The notes: generated by a model not told the origin, from the sequence alone. Shown: positions 7,531-16,341, counted from the first letter of the stretch. The stretch: DNA of 64,000 bases from Paenibacillus sp. YPG26 (GCF_023704175.1 NZ_CP084530.1:3106001-3170000); one strand, 5' to 3'. A program made the numbers and translations.

Positions 7531-8472
7531 TTAATGATGAACAGTATCGAGAATCATCACAAGCAGGGTGATCATTAAATAACTGATGGAGAAGAGAAAT
7601 ACCTTCTTCGCCCAAGTATCTGTATCTGTCTTCTTACTGAACCCCATTAGAGCCATGAACAGCCAGATTACCGCTACGGCCTCGCCAATGATCAGGAACC
7701 ATATGCCTGTGTAGCCATATGCATACATGAGCGGCGGAATCGGCAGCAGCAGCACCAGGTAAGGAATCATCTGGAATTTCGTTCTTCTAATTCCTTTAAC
7801 CACGGGAAGCAGCGGGAAGCCGGCTGCCCGGTACTCTTCAACTCTGCGGATGCCAAGGGCCCAGAAATGCGGGGGCTGCCACAGGAACAGCAAAGCGAAC
7901 AACAGGATCGCTCCAAGGTCAAGCTTGCCCGTAACGGCCACATAACCAATTACTGGAACGGCCGCACCAGAAATCGCACCCACTGAAGTACTCCACGTTG
8001 AAGTACGTTTCAGCCACATCGTGTAGATTCCTGCATAGACGACGAAGCCCACGATTCCACACAGTCCGGCGAGCAGCCCGGAGAAGGTGAACAGGACGCC
8101 GAATCCGGCAATGCCCAGGATAATTGAATACCACAGCACAACGGAAGGGGCAAGCTTTCCAATAGGAAGTGCACGGCCTTTCGTCCGTTCCATCTTGCTG
8201 TCAAGCTCGCGGTCATAGTAATTGTTGAATACGCAAGCTGAAGCCATAATCAGAACTGTACCAAGAAGTGTCATTAGAAGCTTTCCGTATTGTAAATCCC
8301 AACCGGATGCGAGCCAAAATCCTGCAAATGCGGCAATCAGGTTGGAGCGAAGGATTCCGGGCTTGGTCAGCGCTACAAAATCTCTCCATGTGGCAGTGTC
8401 GCCGGTCGGTGATGGTCTCATAGCTATAGCTGGGGAATCCGTAGGAGCAGTGTAACTATATTGTTTACCCAC
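7531..8472 (-). CDS. ctaB: Protoheme IX farnesyltransferase (heme O synthase)
   Basis: This 313-residue integral membrane enzyme transfers a farnesyl group to heme B to make heme O for terminal oxidases. It belongs to the UbiA prenyltransferase family: about nine hydrophobic segments and the first Asp-rich motif NNYYDRELDSKMERTKGR (N83 to about R100; D87 and D91 bind the Mg-diphosphate). The start is a GTG with AAGGAGG 10 bases upstream. The first 30 residues are a polar extension before the family core (LTKPGI). A sigma-A type promoter lies about 65 bases before the start. It is followed by the SCO copper chaperone, with a strong terminator between them, so the latter may depend on readthrough or its own promoter. 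Confidence 0.94.
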   Translation of the reverse strand: MGKQYSYTAPTDSPAIAMRPSPTGDTATWRDFVALTKPGILRSNLIAAFAGFWLASGWDLQYGKLLMTLLGTVLIMASACVFNNYYDRELDSKMERTKGRALPIGKLAPSVVLWYSIILGIAGFGVLFTFSGLLAGLCGIVGFVVYAGIYTMWLKRTSTWSTSVGAISGAAVPVIGYVAVTGKLDLGAILLFALLFLWQPPHFWALGIRRVEEYRAAGFPLLPVVKGIRRTKFQMIPYLVLLLPIPPLMYAYGYTGIWFLIIGEAVAVIWLFMALMGFSKKTDTDTWAKKVFLFSISYLMITLLVMILDTVHH

Positions 8473-8534
8473 GCGGATTGTTCCTCCTTATTTGATCATA
8501 GCGGGACGAATTGTCGTCCTCTGCTATAAACTTT

Positions 8535-8564
8535 ATCATATCAAAATGCTTAAGTGTTTGACAA
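8535..8564 (-). promoter_or_regulatory. Sigma-A type promoter of ctaB
   Basis: TTGTCA and TATGAT on the minus strand are separated by 18 bases, placing the transcript start about 55 bases before the ctaB GTG. Confidence 0.6.
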
Positions 8565-8618
8565 TTACCGGACAATCCGAGTCATTGTATGACAATTCGG
8601 TGACACAGATGGAGACAT

Positions 8619-8651
8619 AGCTGAAGCCGGACACAGGGTCCGGCTTCAGCT
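8619..8651. repeat. Perfect 14-bp inverted repeat downstream of trpS
   Basis: AGCTGAAGCCGGAC and its exact complement are separated by 5 bases. It lies about 90 bases past the trpS stop and could end that transcript, but no T run follows on either strand, so it is recorded as a hairpin rather than a proven terminator. Confidence 0.6.
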
Positions 8652-8740
8652 CCATACGATTTATCTTAACTTGCCAACAATCTAGGACTCAGTCGACATG
8701 TGCACACGCGGAAATAATCACGTATGCTATTCAGGCATGC

Positions 8741-9730
8741 CTAGGCTTTGGGCAGAAAGCCCATTCTCTTTTGCACCTCGGCAAGGGTTTTGGCAGCGAT
8801 CTCCTCCGCCCGCTCCGCGCCCTGACGCAGGATGCTGGTTATTTCCCCGGATTCCCGGATCTGGCGGTAACGCTCCTGAATCGGTTCAAGCTTGGCGACA
8901 ATGACTTCGGCGAGATCCTTCTTGAACGGACCATACATCTGTCCTTCATAGCGCTTCTCCACCTCTTCAAGCGATAAGCCGGAACACTGGCTGTAAATAC
9001 TGATCAGATTGCTGACCTCGGGCTTATTAGCCGGGTCAAACTTAACTTCGCGGCCCGAGTCCGTTGTTGCCCGGCTGATTTTCTTGCGGATCTCGGCCGG
9101 GGTATCCAGCAGCGCGATATAGCTGCCCGCATTCGGATTGCTTTTGCTCATTTTATTCGAGGCATCGTCTAACGACATCACCCGCGCTCCCACTTTGGGG
9201 ATATACGGCTCCGGAACCGTGAAGAAATCGCCGTATCTGTGGTTGAATCGGCCCGCCAGATCACGCGTCAGCTCCAAATGCTGCTTCTGATCTTCACCTA
9301 CCGGTATCAGATCAGCATTATATAAAAGAATATCCGCCGCCATCAGAGAAGGGTATACGAAGAGTCCGGCGCCTACGGAATCTTTGCCAGTGGACTTATC
9401 CTTGAACTGGGTCATACGCTCCAGCTCGCCCATGGAAGTTAGTGTTGTCAGAAGCCATCCGAGCTGGGCGTGCTGAGGAACATGGGACTGCATATACACA
9501 TTTGCTTTATTTGGATCAATGCCCGCCGCGATGAACAATGCGGCTACGGACTCAGACTGCTCACGCAGGGCTGCCGGCTCCTGTGGCACCGTGATCGCAT
9601 GGAGGTCGACCACCATGAAATTACAATCATATTCGTGCTGCAGCTGTACAAAATTCTGCATAGCGCCAATGTAATTACCCAAAGTGAGCTTGCCGCTTGG
9701 CTGAATGCCCGAGAGAACCTTTTTCTTCAT
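8741..9730 (-). CDS. trpS: Tryptophan--tRNA ligase
   Basis: This 329-residue class I synthetase charges tRNA-Trp. The first signature appears as PSGKLTLGNYIG (about 10-21, the HIGH-type region) and the second as KMSKS at 193-197. The start is the ATG at 9730, preceded by AAGGGGG at 8 bases; the frame is open further upstream but only into leader RNA. It is a single-gene transcript controlled by a T-box leader with a UGG specifier (9798-10060), behind a consensus promoter. It is thus induced when uncharged tRNA-Trp builds up. Confidence 0.96.
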   Translation of the reverse strand: MKKKVLSGIQPSGKLTLGNYIGAMQNFVQLQHEYDCNFMVVDLHAITVPQEPAALREQSESVAALFIAAGIDPNKANVYMQSHVPQHAQLGWLLTTLTSMGELERMTQFKDKSTGKDSVGAGLFVYPSLMAADILLYNADLIPVGEDQKQHLELTRDLAGRFNHRYGDFFTVPEPYIPKVGARVMSLDDASNKMSKSNPNAGSYIALLDTPAEIRKKISRATTDSGREVKFDPANKPEVSNLISIYSQCSGLSLEEVEKRYEGQMYGPFKKDLAEVIVAKLEPIQERYRQIRESGEITSILRQGAERAEEIAAKTLAEVQKRMGFLPKA

Positions 9731-9797
9731 TTCTAAATCCCCCTTATCATCTATACTGGTTACGCACACGCTACATATGCCGGACTCCAGAAAACAC

Positions 9798-10060
9798 AAA
9801 AAAGCCCACATCCGAAAGGGACGTGAGACCGTGGTGCCACCCTAATTCGCTGCAGACTCTAATTGAACAGTCTTCAGCCTTAGTTATCCTGTAACGGGGA
9901 ATACCGTACGAACATACTGGGACCCGCCTCCTTACCCGGCGCACTCCGTTCCTTTCGTCACTCCGGGGTCCATTCCTCATGAAGCCGCTTCACCGGTTCT
10001 CATCATCCACCGGCTTTCTGCAGAGAAGCCATCTCCAGAATACTTATCCCCATCAACGCG
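9798..10060 (-). ncRNA. Tryptophan T-box riboswitch in the trpS leader
   Basis: On the minus strand the conserved T-box AGGGTGGCACCACGG lies just before a terminator whose 9-bp stem (CTCACGTCC/GGATGTGGG) ends in six T. Upstream, the stem I region contains GAATGGACC, where UGG fits the specifier codon for tryptophan and matches the gene it controls. Uncharged tRNA-Trp would pair with the T-box bulge and favour the antiterminator, allowing trpS transcription. Ends are approximate. Confidence 0.92.
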
Positions 10061-10087
10061 TTGCATAACTTTCAAGTTTATGTTTCC

Positions 10088-10117
10088 ATATTAAATGGGC
10101 AAAAGCAAATCTGTCAA
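10088..10117 (-). promoter_or_regulatory. Sigma-A type promoter of the trpS T-box transcript
   Basis: A perfect TTGACA and TAATAT are 18 bases apart on the minus strand, just upstream of the T-box leader. Confidence 0.7.
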
Positions 10118-10200
10118 ATCGGATTTTCCGTCCTTCAGCAAAAGTGTTATGATAGGTCTAGCTTTGAATTTTTGATTATAGTGGGAAAAGGAGCAACGAT

Positions 10201-11169
10201 ATGAAAAAAGTGACCAAAGGGCAATGGAACGGCTACGATACTTATATACTGCATAGCCGCGAACTTGAAGTCACACTGTTGCCACGGCTCGGGAATAATG
10301 TTATCGGCCTTACCGATAAAGTGCAGCAGCGTGAAGTGCTGCGGCGGCCCGAGGAGAACGAACTAGATTTTTATCTGCAGAAACCTTACCACTTCGGCAT
10401 TCCTCTTCTCATTCCACCCGGAAGAATCCGTAGAGGACACTTCGAATATGCCGGACAACATTATCAATTTGATCGTAATACTGCGAATGACAACCATATT
10501 CACGGACTGCACCGCACCCAGTGCTGGCAGGTCAGTGATATTGAAGAAGATGAAGAAGGCTGTGCGATTACAACTGAATTCCTAACCTCCGATGATCCAG
10601 AGTGGATCAAGCAGTATCCGGTACCCCTCAAGCTTGAGATGACTTTGAGACTGCAAGGCTCCTCGTTATCCCAAAACTTCAAGATTACACAACTGGGCGA
10701 TAAGCCAGCTCCCTTCGGCCTGGGACTGCATACTTGGTTCCTGCTTGATGGCCGTCCTGAGGATTGGACCCTACGTCTTCCGGTAACTGAGACCTATCTG
10801 CTTGATGAAGAGAATGTATCCACCGGTGACATGGCTCCTTTAGGCGAATTCGATCGTCTGAATACAGGCCTGAATCTGAAAGGTATAAACTTTGATACGA
10901 TGTTCAGCATCGGCGGCAAGCCGGCGGAAGCGCTGCTGCAACGTGAGGACGGTTATGCCCTTCGCTATTCGGCTGATCCTGAATTCTTCAAGCATTGGGT
11001 CCTCTATACCAAGGGCGAAGCCGATCAATTCTTCTGCATTGAGCCCTATACATGGCTTCCCAATGCCCCTAACTTGAATCTTCCTAATGAAATCACAGGG
11101 CTCATTGATCTTCAGCCTGGACAGCAGCTTAATCTTCAGGTTAATTTGGATATCGTATACCCTTCCTAA
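10201..11169 (+). CDS. Aldose 1-epimerase (galactose mutarotase) family protein
   Basis: The 322-residue protein has the all-beta mutarotase fold signature: NHIHGLH (His99/His101), a second conserved His in GLGLHTW (His177) and the catalytic-base Glu in FCIEPYTW (Glu281). Such enzymes interconvert alpha and beta anomers of hexoses in the cytoplasm. The sequence departs from classical GalM (the usual HGG is HGL), so the true sugar, or a sugar-6-phosphate, is open. AAGGAG lies 7 bases before the ATG. The gene stands alone, with a terminator after it and the trpS promoter region diverging upstream. Confidence 0.88.
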   Translation: MKKVTKGQWNGYDTYILHSRELEVTLLPRLGNNVIGLTDKVQQREVLRRPEENELDFYLQKPYHFGIPLLIPPGRIRRGHFEYAGQHYQFDRNTANDNHIHGLHRTQCWQVSDIEEDEEGCAITTEFLTSDDPEWIKQYPVPLKLEMTLRLQGSSLSQNFKITQLGDKPAPFGLGLHTWFLLDGRPEDWTLRLPVTETYLLDEENVSTGDMAPLGEFDRLNTGLNLKGINFDTMFSIGGKPAEALLQREDGYALRYSADPEFFKHWVLYTKGEADQFFCIEPYTWLPNAPNLNLPNEITGLIDLQPGQQLNLQVNLDIVYPS

Positions 11170-11181
11170 GAGACTGACTCC

Positions 11182-11218
11182 GAGACGGTACCGCCAGACT
11201 GCGGCTCCGTCTTTTTTT
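11182..11218 (+). terminator. Terminator of the aldose epimerase gene
   Basis: AGACGG/CCGTCT with an inner CCGC/GCGG stem, followed by seven T. Confidence 0.85.
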
Positions 11219-11286
11219 ATGATCTCCTCTTTTTGAAATCCCTCATTCCTCTAATATTTACCACCTCTTATACTTTGATGTCGTGT

Positions 11287-11315
11287 GCATATTTTAGAAG
11301 TCTGAAACCATACTA
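11287..11315 (+). promoter_or_regulatory. Sigma-G type forespore promoter of the SASP gene
   Basis: GCATA, 17 bases, then CATACTA; the second element is an exact sigma-G -10 match. It lies about 30 bases before the SASP ATG, as expected for a forespore-specific gene. Confidence 0.7.
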
Positions 11316-11345
11316 ACATCACTAAGGTCAAAGGAGGTGACAAAC

Positions 11346-11585
11346 ATGGCAGGTTCAAATAACCGTGGCGGAAGCCGTCGCAGTAACAACCTTATCGTTC
11401 CTCAAGCAAATCAAGCGCTGCAACAATTGAAATTCGAGGCAGCTCAAGAGCTTGGAGTAACTATCCCTCAAGATGGTTACCTTGGTGATAACACTTCCCG
11501 TGAGAATGGTTCCCTTGGGGGCTATATCACAAAACGTCTGGTGCAATTGGCAGAACAGCAATTATCGGGTCGTTCTAACCTATAA
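11346..11585 (+). CDS. Alpha/beta-type small acid-soluble spore protein
   Basis: The 79-residue product coats and protects DNA in the dormant spore. It has the two conserved SASP blocks: the region around [10 protein letters not shown], where the germination protease GPR cuts, and [22 protein letters not shown] split by the family's usual DNA-binding residues. The N-terminus ([20 protein letters not shown]) is of family type but Arg-rich. AAAGGAGGTGA lies 5 bases before the ATG; a GTG nine bases upstream sits inside this binding site and was not used. A sigma-G type promoter and a downstream hairpin frame the gene. Confidence 0.95.
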   Translation: MAGSNNRGGSRRSNNLIVPQANQALQQLKFEAAQELGVTIPQDGYLGDNTSRENGSLGGYITKRLVQLAEQQLSGRSNL

Positions 11586-11615
11586 TTTGCGTTCTATCCT
11601 TACTTTGATATAAGA

Positions 11616-11644
11616 CAGGCGGTCTGCTCTATGCAGGCCGCCTG
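11616..11644 (+). terminator. Terminator of the SASP gene
   Basis: CAGGCGG-TCTGC and GCAG-GCCGCCTG form a GC-rich stem with a 5-base loop, followed by the moderately T-rich ATCTTGTTGT. Confidence 0.7.
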
Positions 11645-11797
11645 ATCTTGTTGTATGATCCCGATACTTACTTAATTATTATTAGATAGCTGCTTGGTCA
11701 TGCCTCTGTAATTCTGCTTGCGCCGATTAGGCATTAAGCCTGACCGACCGGAAGGTTAAGTTCTAGTTAGGTGTATTTGAATGAAGGTATCTTCGAA

Positions 11798-12211
11798 CTA
11801 GGATTGCTCTTGGTATGTATGTGTTGTCTCTTTCCTTGGGTAACGAATCATCAGGTTGGCCATGTTGTAATTGGATTCAAGCGTGGCGTCCACGATAACC
11901 ATTTCCTTGCGAAGCGCGAATTCAAAACTGATCTCGCCGTGCGTCCAGCTGCGTTTGAAATTGAGTGATTCAATCGCCATTTTTCTAAATAAAGCTTGTT
12001 GTACTCCAGTAAGTCCTTGCATCTCGCCTGATAAATATCCATTTCTCCCACTAATCGGATTCTGCCGGATACCGAATTTGCCGATAACATTGTTCCGGAT
12101 CTGTACAAACACCGTCCCCGAGGTTAGTCCTGTCAGCTCCCCCTCAAGTTCTCTAAATACCAAATCTAACTGTCTTGCTAATGAAAATTGATCTGTCTTC
12201 ACTTTATCCAC
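11798..12211 (-). CDS. Hypothetical 137-residue protein
   Basis: I do not recognise this protein. It is soluble and begins MDKVKTDQFSLARQLDLVF, with a central Gly-containing region (NPISGRNGYLSGEMQGL) and a basic, beta-prone C-terminal half. The start is a GTG with AAGGGGG about 8 bases upstream, which, together with codon-like composition throughout, supports a real gene. It is a lone minus-strand gene between the SASP gene and pepF, with no membrane segment, signal peptide or metal motif. The 257 bases upstream of it hold only the pepF terminator. Confidence 0.6.
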   Translation of the reverse strand: MDKVKTDQFSLARQLDLVFRELEGELTGLTSGTVFVQIRNNVIGKFGIRQNPISGRNGYLSGEMQGLTGVQQALFRKMAIESLNFKRSWTHGEISFEFALRKEMVIVDATLESNYNMANLMIRYPRKETTHTYQEQS

Positions 12212-12386
12212 CCTTTCTCCCCCTTATAACTCCTTACATCACCCCAATATAGGGCTTATGTCTCATTATATTCCATTCTTATAGACCCATCAACAATATC
12301 CAGAAAAGTTGGGTAATTATACCTATGCATATATAATTTTCAATTTATTCATCTCTTAACATTCGCCATTAGTCCTTAATATACGA

Positions 12387-12432
12387 CAAAAAACCGCCCC
12401 AACAGACAGACATAATCTGACGCTGGAGCGGT
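12387..12432 (-). terminator. Terminator of pepF
   Basis: CCGCTCCA pairs with TGGGGCGG (G-U allowed) over an inner stem, followed by six T on the minus strand; it lies about 35 bases past the pepF stop. Confidence 0.8.
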
Positions 12433-12468
12433 GGATAACCATCTATATAAGTTATATGACTCTAAAAT

Positions 12469-14280
12469 CTATTCTGTCATTTCCAGGAACATCTCCACAT
12501 CGGCAACAGCCAGGGATACAGCCTCCTGCCAGAAATCCGGCTGAGTCAAATCCACATTCAGATGCTTCCTGGCCAGATCCTCGGCCGTCATCCGGCCGGT
12601 ATCGCGCAGCAGCGCATCGTATTTCTCTGCGAAGGCCTCGCCTTCACGCTGTGCGCGGGCAAATATCCCTGTACTGAACAAATACCCAAAGGTATACGGG
12701 AAATTGTAGAAAGGCACATCCGTAATATAGAAGTGGAGCTTGGAAGCCCAGAAATGCGGATGGTAAGAAGCCAGTGCTCCCTGATAGGCTTCTTGTTGAG
12801 CTTCCACCATGAGTGCGGAGATCTCCTCCGCATTCAGCAGGCCATCCTTCCGCTTCTCATAGAAGCGGGTCTCGAACAGGAAGCGTGCATGAATGTTCAT
12901 GAAGAAGGCGACACTACGCTGGATTTTGTCTTCGAGCAGTATAATCTTCTCTTCTTTGCCAGCCGCCTTCTTCACCTGAGCATCCGACAGAATCATCTCA
13001 GCAAAGGTGGAAGCTGTCTCAGCCACGTTCATGGCATAGTTCTGATTGAAGGGAGGCAGATCATTCATAACATGCTGATGATAGGCATGACCCAGCTCGT
13101 GAGCGAGTGTGGACACATTGGAAGCCGTGCCGCTGTATGTCATGAAGATTCTTGTCTGCTTGCTTTCGGTTAAAGAAGTGCAAAAGCCGCCTGGACGTTT
13201 GCCGTTCCGGTCCTCGGCTTCAATCCAGCTCTTATTGAACGCGTCTACGGTGAACCCGGCGAGTCTCGGACTGAAGTTCCTGAACTCCCGCACGATCTCC
13301 TCAGCCGCATCCTGATAATCAATCTTGGTATCCACCTTGCCCAAGGGAGCTTCCACATCTGCCCAACCAAGGCGTTCTACACCTAGCAGCTTGGCTTTGC
13401 GTTCCAGATACTTTACGAATACCGGCTTGTTCTGTGTAATTACGTTCCACATTGTATCCAGCGTGGCCTTGGACATCCGGTTAATACTGAGTGGTTCTTG
13501 GAGAACCTGATCCCAGCCGCGGTTCTCATACAGCTTCAATCGGAAGCCGGCGAGGCGGTTAAGGGTATCCGCACAGTAATCACTTACCTCTTCCCACGCC
13601 ATCTCCCATTTCCCGAATACCTCTTCACGGACATCGCGGCTGCGATGGTGCAGCTTGTTGTGTGCCTGGCCTGCGGACAGAGCAACCTCTTCCCCATTCT
13701 CCTCGCGGAATGGAATACTTACCTTGCTGACTATCGTATCGTAATGCTCTCCCCAGCCATGGTACCCGTCTACGGCCAGATCCAGTATCAGACTCTCCTG
13801 CTCTGGAGGCAGCTTCTCACGGCTTCGCTCGCGGCTCTCATTCAGTGAGAAGGCAATCGGCGCAATCTCGGGCCGCTCCATCCACTGTGTGAACACCTCA
13901 TCCCCGGTTGCCCGGAGAATACCTTCGAATACAGCGGCAAGACCCTCCACAGCAGCCCTGAGTGAGGTAACCTTGCCAGAGAGCTGCACTGCCTTCTTAT
14001 CGGCTGTATCCTGGGCGGTCAGGCAGCCTACATAGCTTCCCGCTTCCTTGATCCGGGAATAGGCGCTCTGCAGCGATTCAATGAAGCTGTCCAGCGATGC
14101 GGTATCCTGAACCGTCCTGGGTACTTCCAGTCCCTTCACTTGCTGCTTAAGCTTCTCTACATCCTGTTCCAGCTTGCTTAGAAAAGCTCTGAACTCTGGT
14201 GAGGAGGATCCACCCGGGAACAAGGATTCCAGATCCCAGGTCAAGGAGAGAGGTTGTTTGAGTTGTGTCATACTATCCAT
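12469..14280 (-). CDS. pepF: Oligoendopeptidase F family M3 metallopeptidase
   Basis: A zinc peptidase of about 603 residues that cuts oligopeptides in the cytoplasm. The zinc site HELGH (in STLAHELGHAYHQ, near residue 394) and a downstream Glu-containing helix (NVAETASTFAEMIL) supply the usual ligands. The N-terminal half is helical, as in M3 enzymes. I chose the ATG at 14280 because GAAAGGG lies about 8 bases before it; a GTG three codons upstream overlaps the binding site, and another ATG lies three codons later. The gene stands alone and ends in a strong terminator. Confidence 0.93.
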   Translation of the reverse strand: MDSMTQLKQPLSLTWDLESLFPGGSSSPEFRAFLSKLEQDVEKLKQQVKGLEVPRTVQDTASLDSFIESLQSAYSRIKEAGSYVGCLTAQDTADKKAVQLSGKVTSLRAAVEGLAAVFEGILRATGDEVFTQWMERPEIAPIAFSLNESRERSREKLPPEQESLILDLAVDGYHGWGEHYDTIVSKVSIPFREENGEEVALSAGQAHNKLHHRSRDVREEVFGKWEMAWEEVSDYCADTLNRLAGFRLKLYENRGWDQVLQEPLSINRMSKATLDTMWNVITQNKPVFVKYLERKAKLLGVERLGWADVEAPLGKVDTKIDYQDAAEEIVREFRNFSPRLAGFTVDAFNKSWIEAEDRNGKRPGGFCTSLTESKQTRIFMTYSGTASNVSTLAHELGHAYHQHVMNDLPPFNQNYAMNVAETASTFAEMILSDAQVKKAAGKEEKIILLEDKIQRSVAFFMNIHARFLFETRFYEKRKDGLLNAEEISALMVEAQQEAYQGALASYHPHFWASKLHFYITDVPFYNFPYTFGYLFSTGIFARAQREGEAFAEKYDALLRDTGRMTAEDLARKHLNVDLTQPDFWQEAVSLAVADVEMFLEMTE

Positions 14281-14369
14281 GCTATCCACCCTTTCTAACG
14301 TGTTGATTGAATAGAGGCCAAAAGTGTATAACTATTATATTAGCCCATGGGCACACAAGGAGGAGCCAA

Positions 14370-14531
14370 ATGAAACCATTACAAATCTCAGCCGAAACCG
14401 CGGTTAAATTAGCCGAGAAGCTCGGAGTCCCTTTGGAGAACCTTATGCATATGCCGCAGCATATTTTACTGCAAAAAATTGGTGAGCTTGCAAAAGAAGA
14501 TGCGGGTTCAGGCGACAAGCCGAAATCATGA
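14370..14531 (+). CDS. yycC: YycC family small protein
   Basis: The 53-residue product begins MKPLQISAETAVKLAEKLG and contains LMHMPQHILLQKI, the pattern of Bacillus YycC, a short conserved protein of unknown function. AAGGAGG lies 6 bases before the ATG. Its last codons overlap the start of the next gene in an ATGA junction, so the two are likely translated together. Confidence 0.85.
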   Translation: MKPLQISAETAVKLAEKLGVPLENLMHMPQHILLQKIGELAKEDAGSGDKPKS

Positions 14532-14761
14532 TTCCTTTCGAGAAGGCACTTCCCTACGATATACTAATGGGAGACATCTATGTGCAGGAATGCCCTTTCT
14601 GCGGCAGCGAGCATGTGCTCCTACCCATGAAGCCGAATGAAATCCAGAGCGTCCGTGAAGGCAAGAAGAAGCTTCTTGTCTTCCCATGCTGTCATACCCG
14701 GCTTACGATTCTGGACAGCGATTCAGATTATCTTCTAACCAATAAGATTGTTCGCAAATGA
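14528..14761 (+). CDS. Small probable zinc-binding protein
   Basis: The 77-residue product contains CPFCGS near residue 22 and FPCCHTR near residue 52, a spacing suggestive of a zinc ribbon; no function is known to me. Its ATG overlaps the yycC stop (ATGA), implying translational coupling and a shared role or at least shared expression with yycC. It has no membrane segment. A GC-rich hairpin follows the stop. Confidence 0.75.
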   Translation: MIPFEKALPYDILMGDIYVQECPFCGSEHVLLPMKPNEIQSVREGKKKLLVFPCCHTRLTILDSDSDYLLTNKIVRK

Positions 14762-14778
14762 TGGCTTCCATACCTACG

Positions 14779-14826
14779 GACGGGCAGGTGAATCACTGCA
14801 TGAATGCAGCGGTCCTCCTGCCCGTC
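14779..14826. terminator. Hairpin between two convergent genes
   Basis: GACGGGCAGG and CCTGCCCGTC form a perfect 10-bp stem around an inner ACTGCAT/ATGCAGCGGT stem. No clear T run follows, but its place between convergent genes suggests a shared terminator. Confidence 0.6.
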
Positions 14827-14840
14827 TTAAGCTGTAGAAT

Positions 14841-15539
14841 TTAAGTCTGCATTTCCTCGGGAATCTCCATCTTCGCCGCCAGCATATCCTCTCTGAGCAC
14901 TGCCCATTGTTCCCTGGAAGCCCGGATCATCGCCGCATCCATAATCTTCTTATCATTAATTACGCGGGAGAACCAGCGCACAGCCTCAGAATACTGGCCC
15001 AGACGTCTGTTCAATTCCCCGATCAGATACATTAATCTGGCATCATTCGCCCCCGCTCCCTCGAGCTCATACACACGAACATAAGATTCCAGGCTGAAGC
15101 GTAAGAAACGCGCCTCCTGCTCCTTCAACTCCTTGTACCGGTAGAGCCAGGCGATATGATGCAGCAGACTGGAAATAATACGTTCCTTCTCATGGATGGC
15201 CTGAGCACAGAGCAGCGCAAGCTTGTAGGTCTCAAGCGCCGTATCCCAATCTCTTGGACCGCCGAAGTCACGAAGCGCAATCCGGCTGCCAATCTGCTTC
15301 TGGAAGTCAGCCCGCTGAGTCTCCTTCAGCCGCTCGTCAAAATTCTCGGAGAATGCAAAACCGCAGGATGGACACACACGGACTACATAAAAGTCAGGAT
15401 TGTCCTTGGCATAATAACGGCAGAAATCCGTATCGGTCTTCACAGCTCTCTTGAAGCTTGGTCTAACCCTTGATGTTGTAAATTCATGTTCGCATTGAAT
15501 ACAGGTTACCTTAATTGTATAGAGCGGCTCTAATTCCAA
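14841..15539 (-). CDS. DUF2225 family protein with zinc ribbon and TPR-like helices
   Basis: The 232-residue protein opens with a four-Cys zinc ribbon (C13-x2-C16 and C56-x2-C59 in VCPSCGF), then a helical region with paired-helix pattern such as LMYLIGELNRRLGQYSEAV, typical of TPR repeats. This is the DUF2225 arrangement common in Firmicutes; its function is not established. The start is a TTG with AAGGGAG about 9 bases upstream. The gene is alone on the minus strand and faces the yycC pair. Confidence 0.82.
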   Translation of the reverse strand: MELEPLYTIKVTCIQCEHEFTTSRVRPSFKRAVKTDTDFCRYYAKDNPDFYVVRVCPSCGFAFSENFDERLKETQRADFQKQIGSRIALRDFGGPRDWDTALETYKLALLCAQAIHEKERIISSLLHHIAWLYRYKELKEQEARFLRFSLESYVRVYELEGAGANDARLMYLIGELNRRLGQYSEAVRWFSRVINDKKIMDAAMIRASREQWAVLREDMLAAKMEIPEEMQT

Positions 15540-15683
15540 TGTGCCATTCTCCCTTTCGTTTATCCATTTAACTGTAGTAAGAAGCCGTTGATATCCGGAG
15601 ACGAAGGAGGTTGCTCCCGCTCCTGCGGTGCCAAGTTCCCCTTTCGCCTACGTCTCACATGCATGTTATTGCCAACCGGTGTC

Positions 15684-16070
15684 TTAATCAGACGTGTTCA
15701 CAAAGTGATGGGCAGGTCCCGACAGACGCTGGAGTATAAAAGCCTGAAGCGGGTCCTCCACCCCGATCTCATGCAGTGCCGAAGCCATACAGGAGAGCCA
15801 GGCCTCCGCCCGCTCTTCAGTTATTGGAAAGGGTAGATGCCTTGCGCGCATCATGGGATGCCCGTATTGATCGGAATACAGTGGCGGTCCGCCGAAGAAC
15901 TGGGATAGGAACATGAACTGCTTGTCCATAACAGGAGTGATATCCTCCGGGAACAAAGGGCCCAGACTCGGATGAGCCTGTACTTTGGGATAGAATGCCT
16001 CAACCAGCTTACGGAGGGTCTCCTCTCCGCCAAGATTCTCATATATAGACAGACTTGGATTGAAATTCAT
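15684..16070 (-). CDS. Group II truncated hemoglobin
   Basis: The 128-residue globin binds heme and O2 or NO, most likely for NO or oxidant defence. Landmarks fit group II (GlbO/YjbI): Tyr27 in AFYPKV (B10), proximal His78 in RARHLPFPI (F8) and Trp91 in EAWLSC (G8). I chose the ATG at 16070, which gives the family's usual length; a GTG at 16136 would add 22 hydrophobic residues unlike the family. GAGGAAG is 14 bases upstream, a rather long gap, so the exact start is uncertain. Confidence 0.9.
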   Translation of the reverse strand: MNFNPSLSIYENLGGEETLRKLVEAFYPKVQAHPSLGPLFPEDITPVMDKQFMFLSQFFGGPPLYSDQYGHPMMRARHLPFPITEERAEAWLSCMASALHEIGVEDPLQAFILQRLSGPAHHFVNTSD

Positions 16071-16196
16071 CGAATATTCGCCAACTTCCTCTAAAGTCTT
16101 AAGAGCATGAACAAAGAACAAAAGTCTGATGTTCACTCCCTAATCGTACTGTACCATTATACCAAAAAAAGGTCCCCGGTGGTCGCCCACCTTATA

Positions 16197-16228
16197 CACA
16201 AAAAAAGACGCTAATGAGCATTAGCGTC
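16197..16228 (-). terminator. Terminator of the 31-aa membrane peptide gene
   Basis: GACGCTAATG and CATTAGCGTC form a perfect 10-bp stem with a 2-base gap, followed by seven T on the minus strand. Confidence 0.85.
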
Positions 16229-16245
16229 CTGTGGCAATCAAGTTA

Positions 16246-16341
16246 TTAATAGCTTCGCCAATCCTCTTCACCGGAATGGACAAGAGAGGCGCGTATAACA
16301 TACACAAAGGCGCATACGAGAACACCGGCGACAAAACTCAT
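16246..16341 (-). CDS. 31-residue membrane peptide of unknown function
   Basis: The product is a hydrophobic N-terminal span (MSFVAGVLVCAFVYVIRA) followed by a short polar tail (SLVHSGEEDWRSY), so an N-out or N-in single-span peptide. GGAGTG lies about 6-8 bases before this ATG. Two further in-frame ATGs lie just upstream, within the binding site. A perfect terminator 18 bases after the stop supports a real transcription unit. I do not recognise the family. Confidence 0.6.
   Translation of the reverse strand: MSFVAGVLVCAFVYVIRASLVHSGEEDWRSY

Noticed and set aside
9731..9811. Upstream extension of trpS
   Set aside because: It adds 27 residues read from the T-box leader and lacks family likeness; ATG at 9730 has AAGGGGG.
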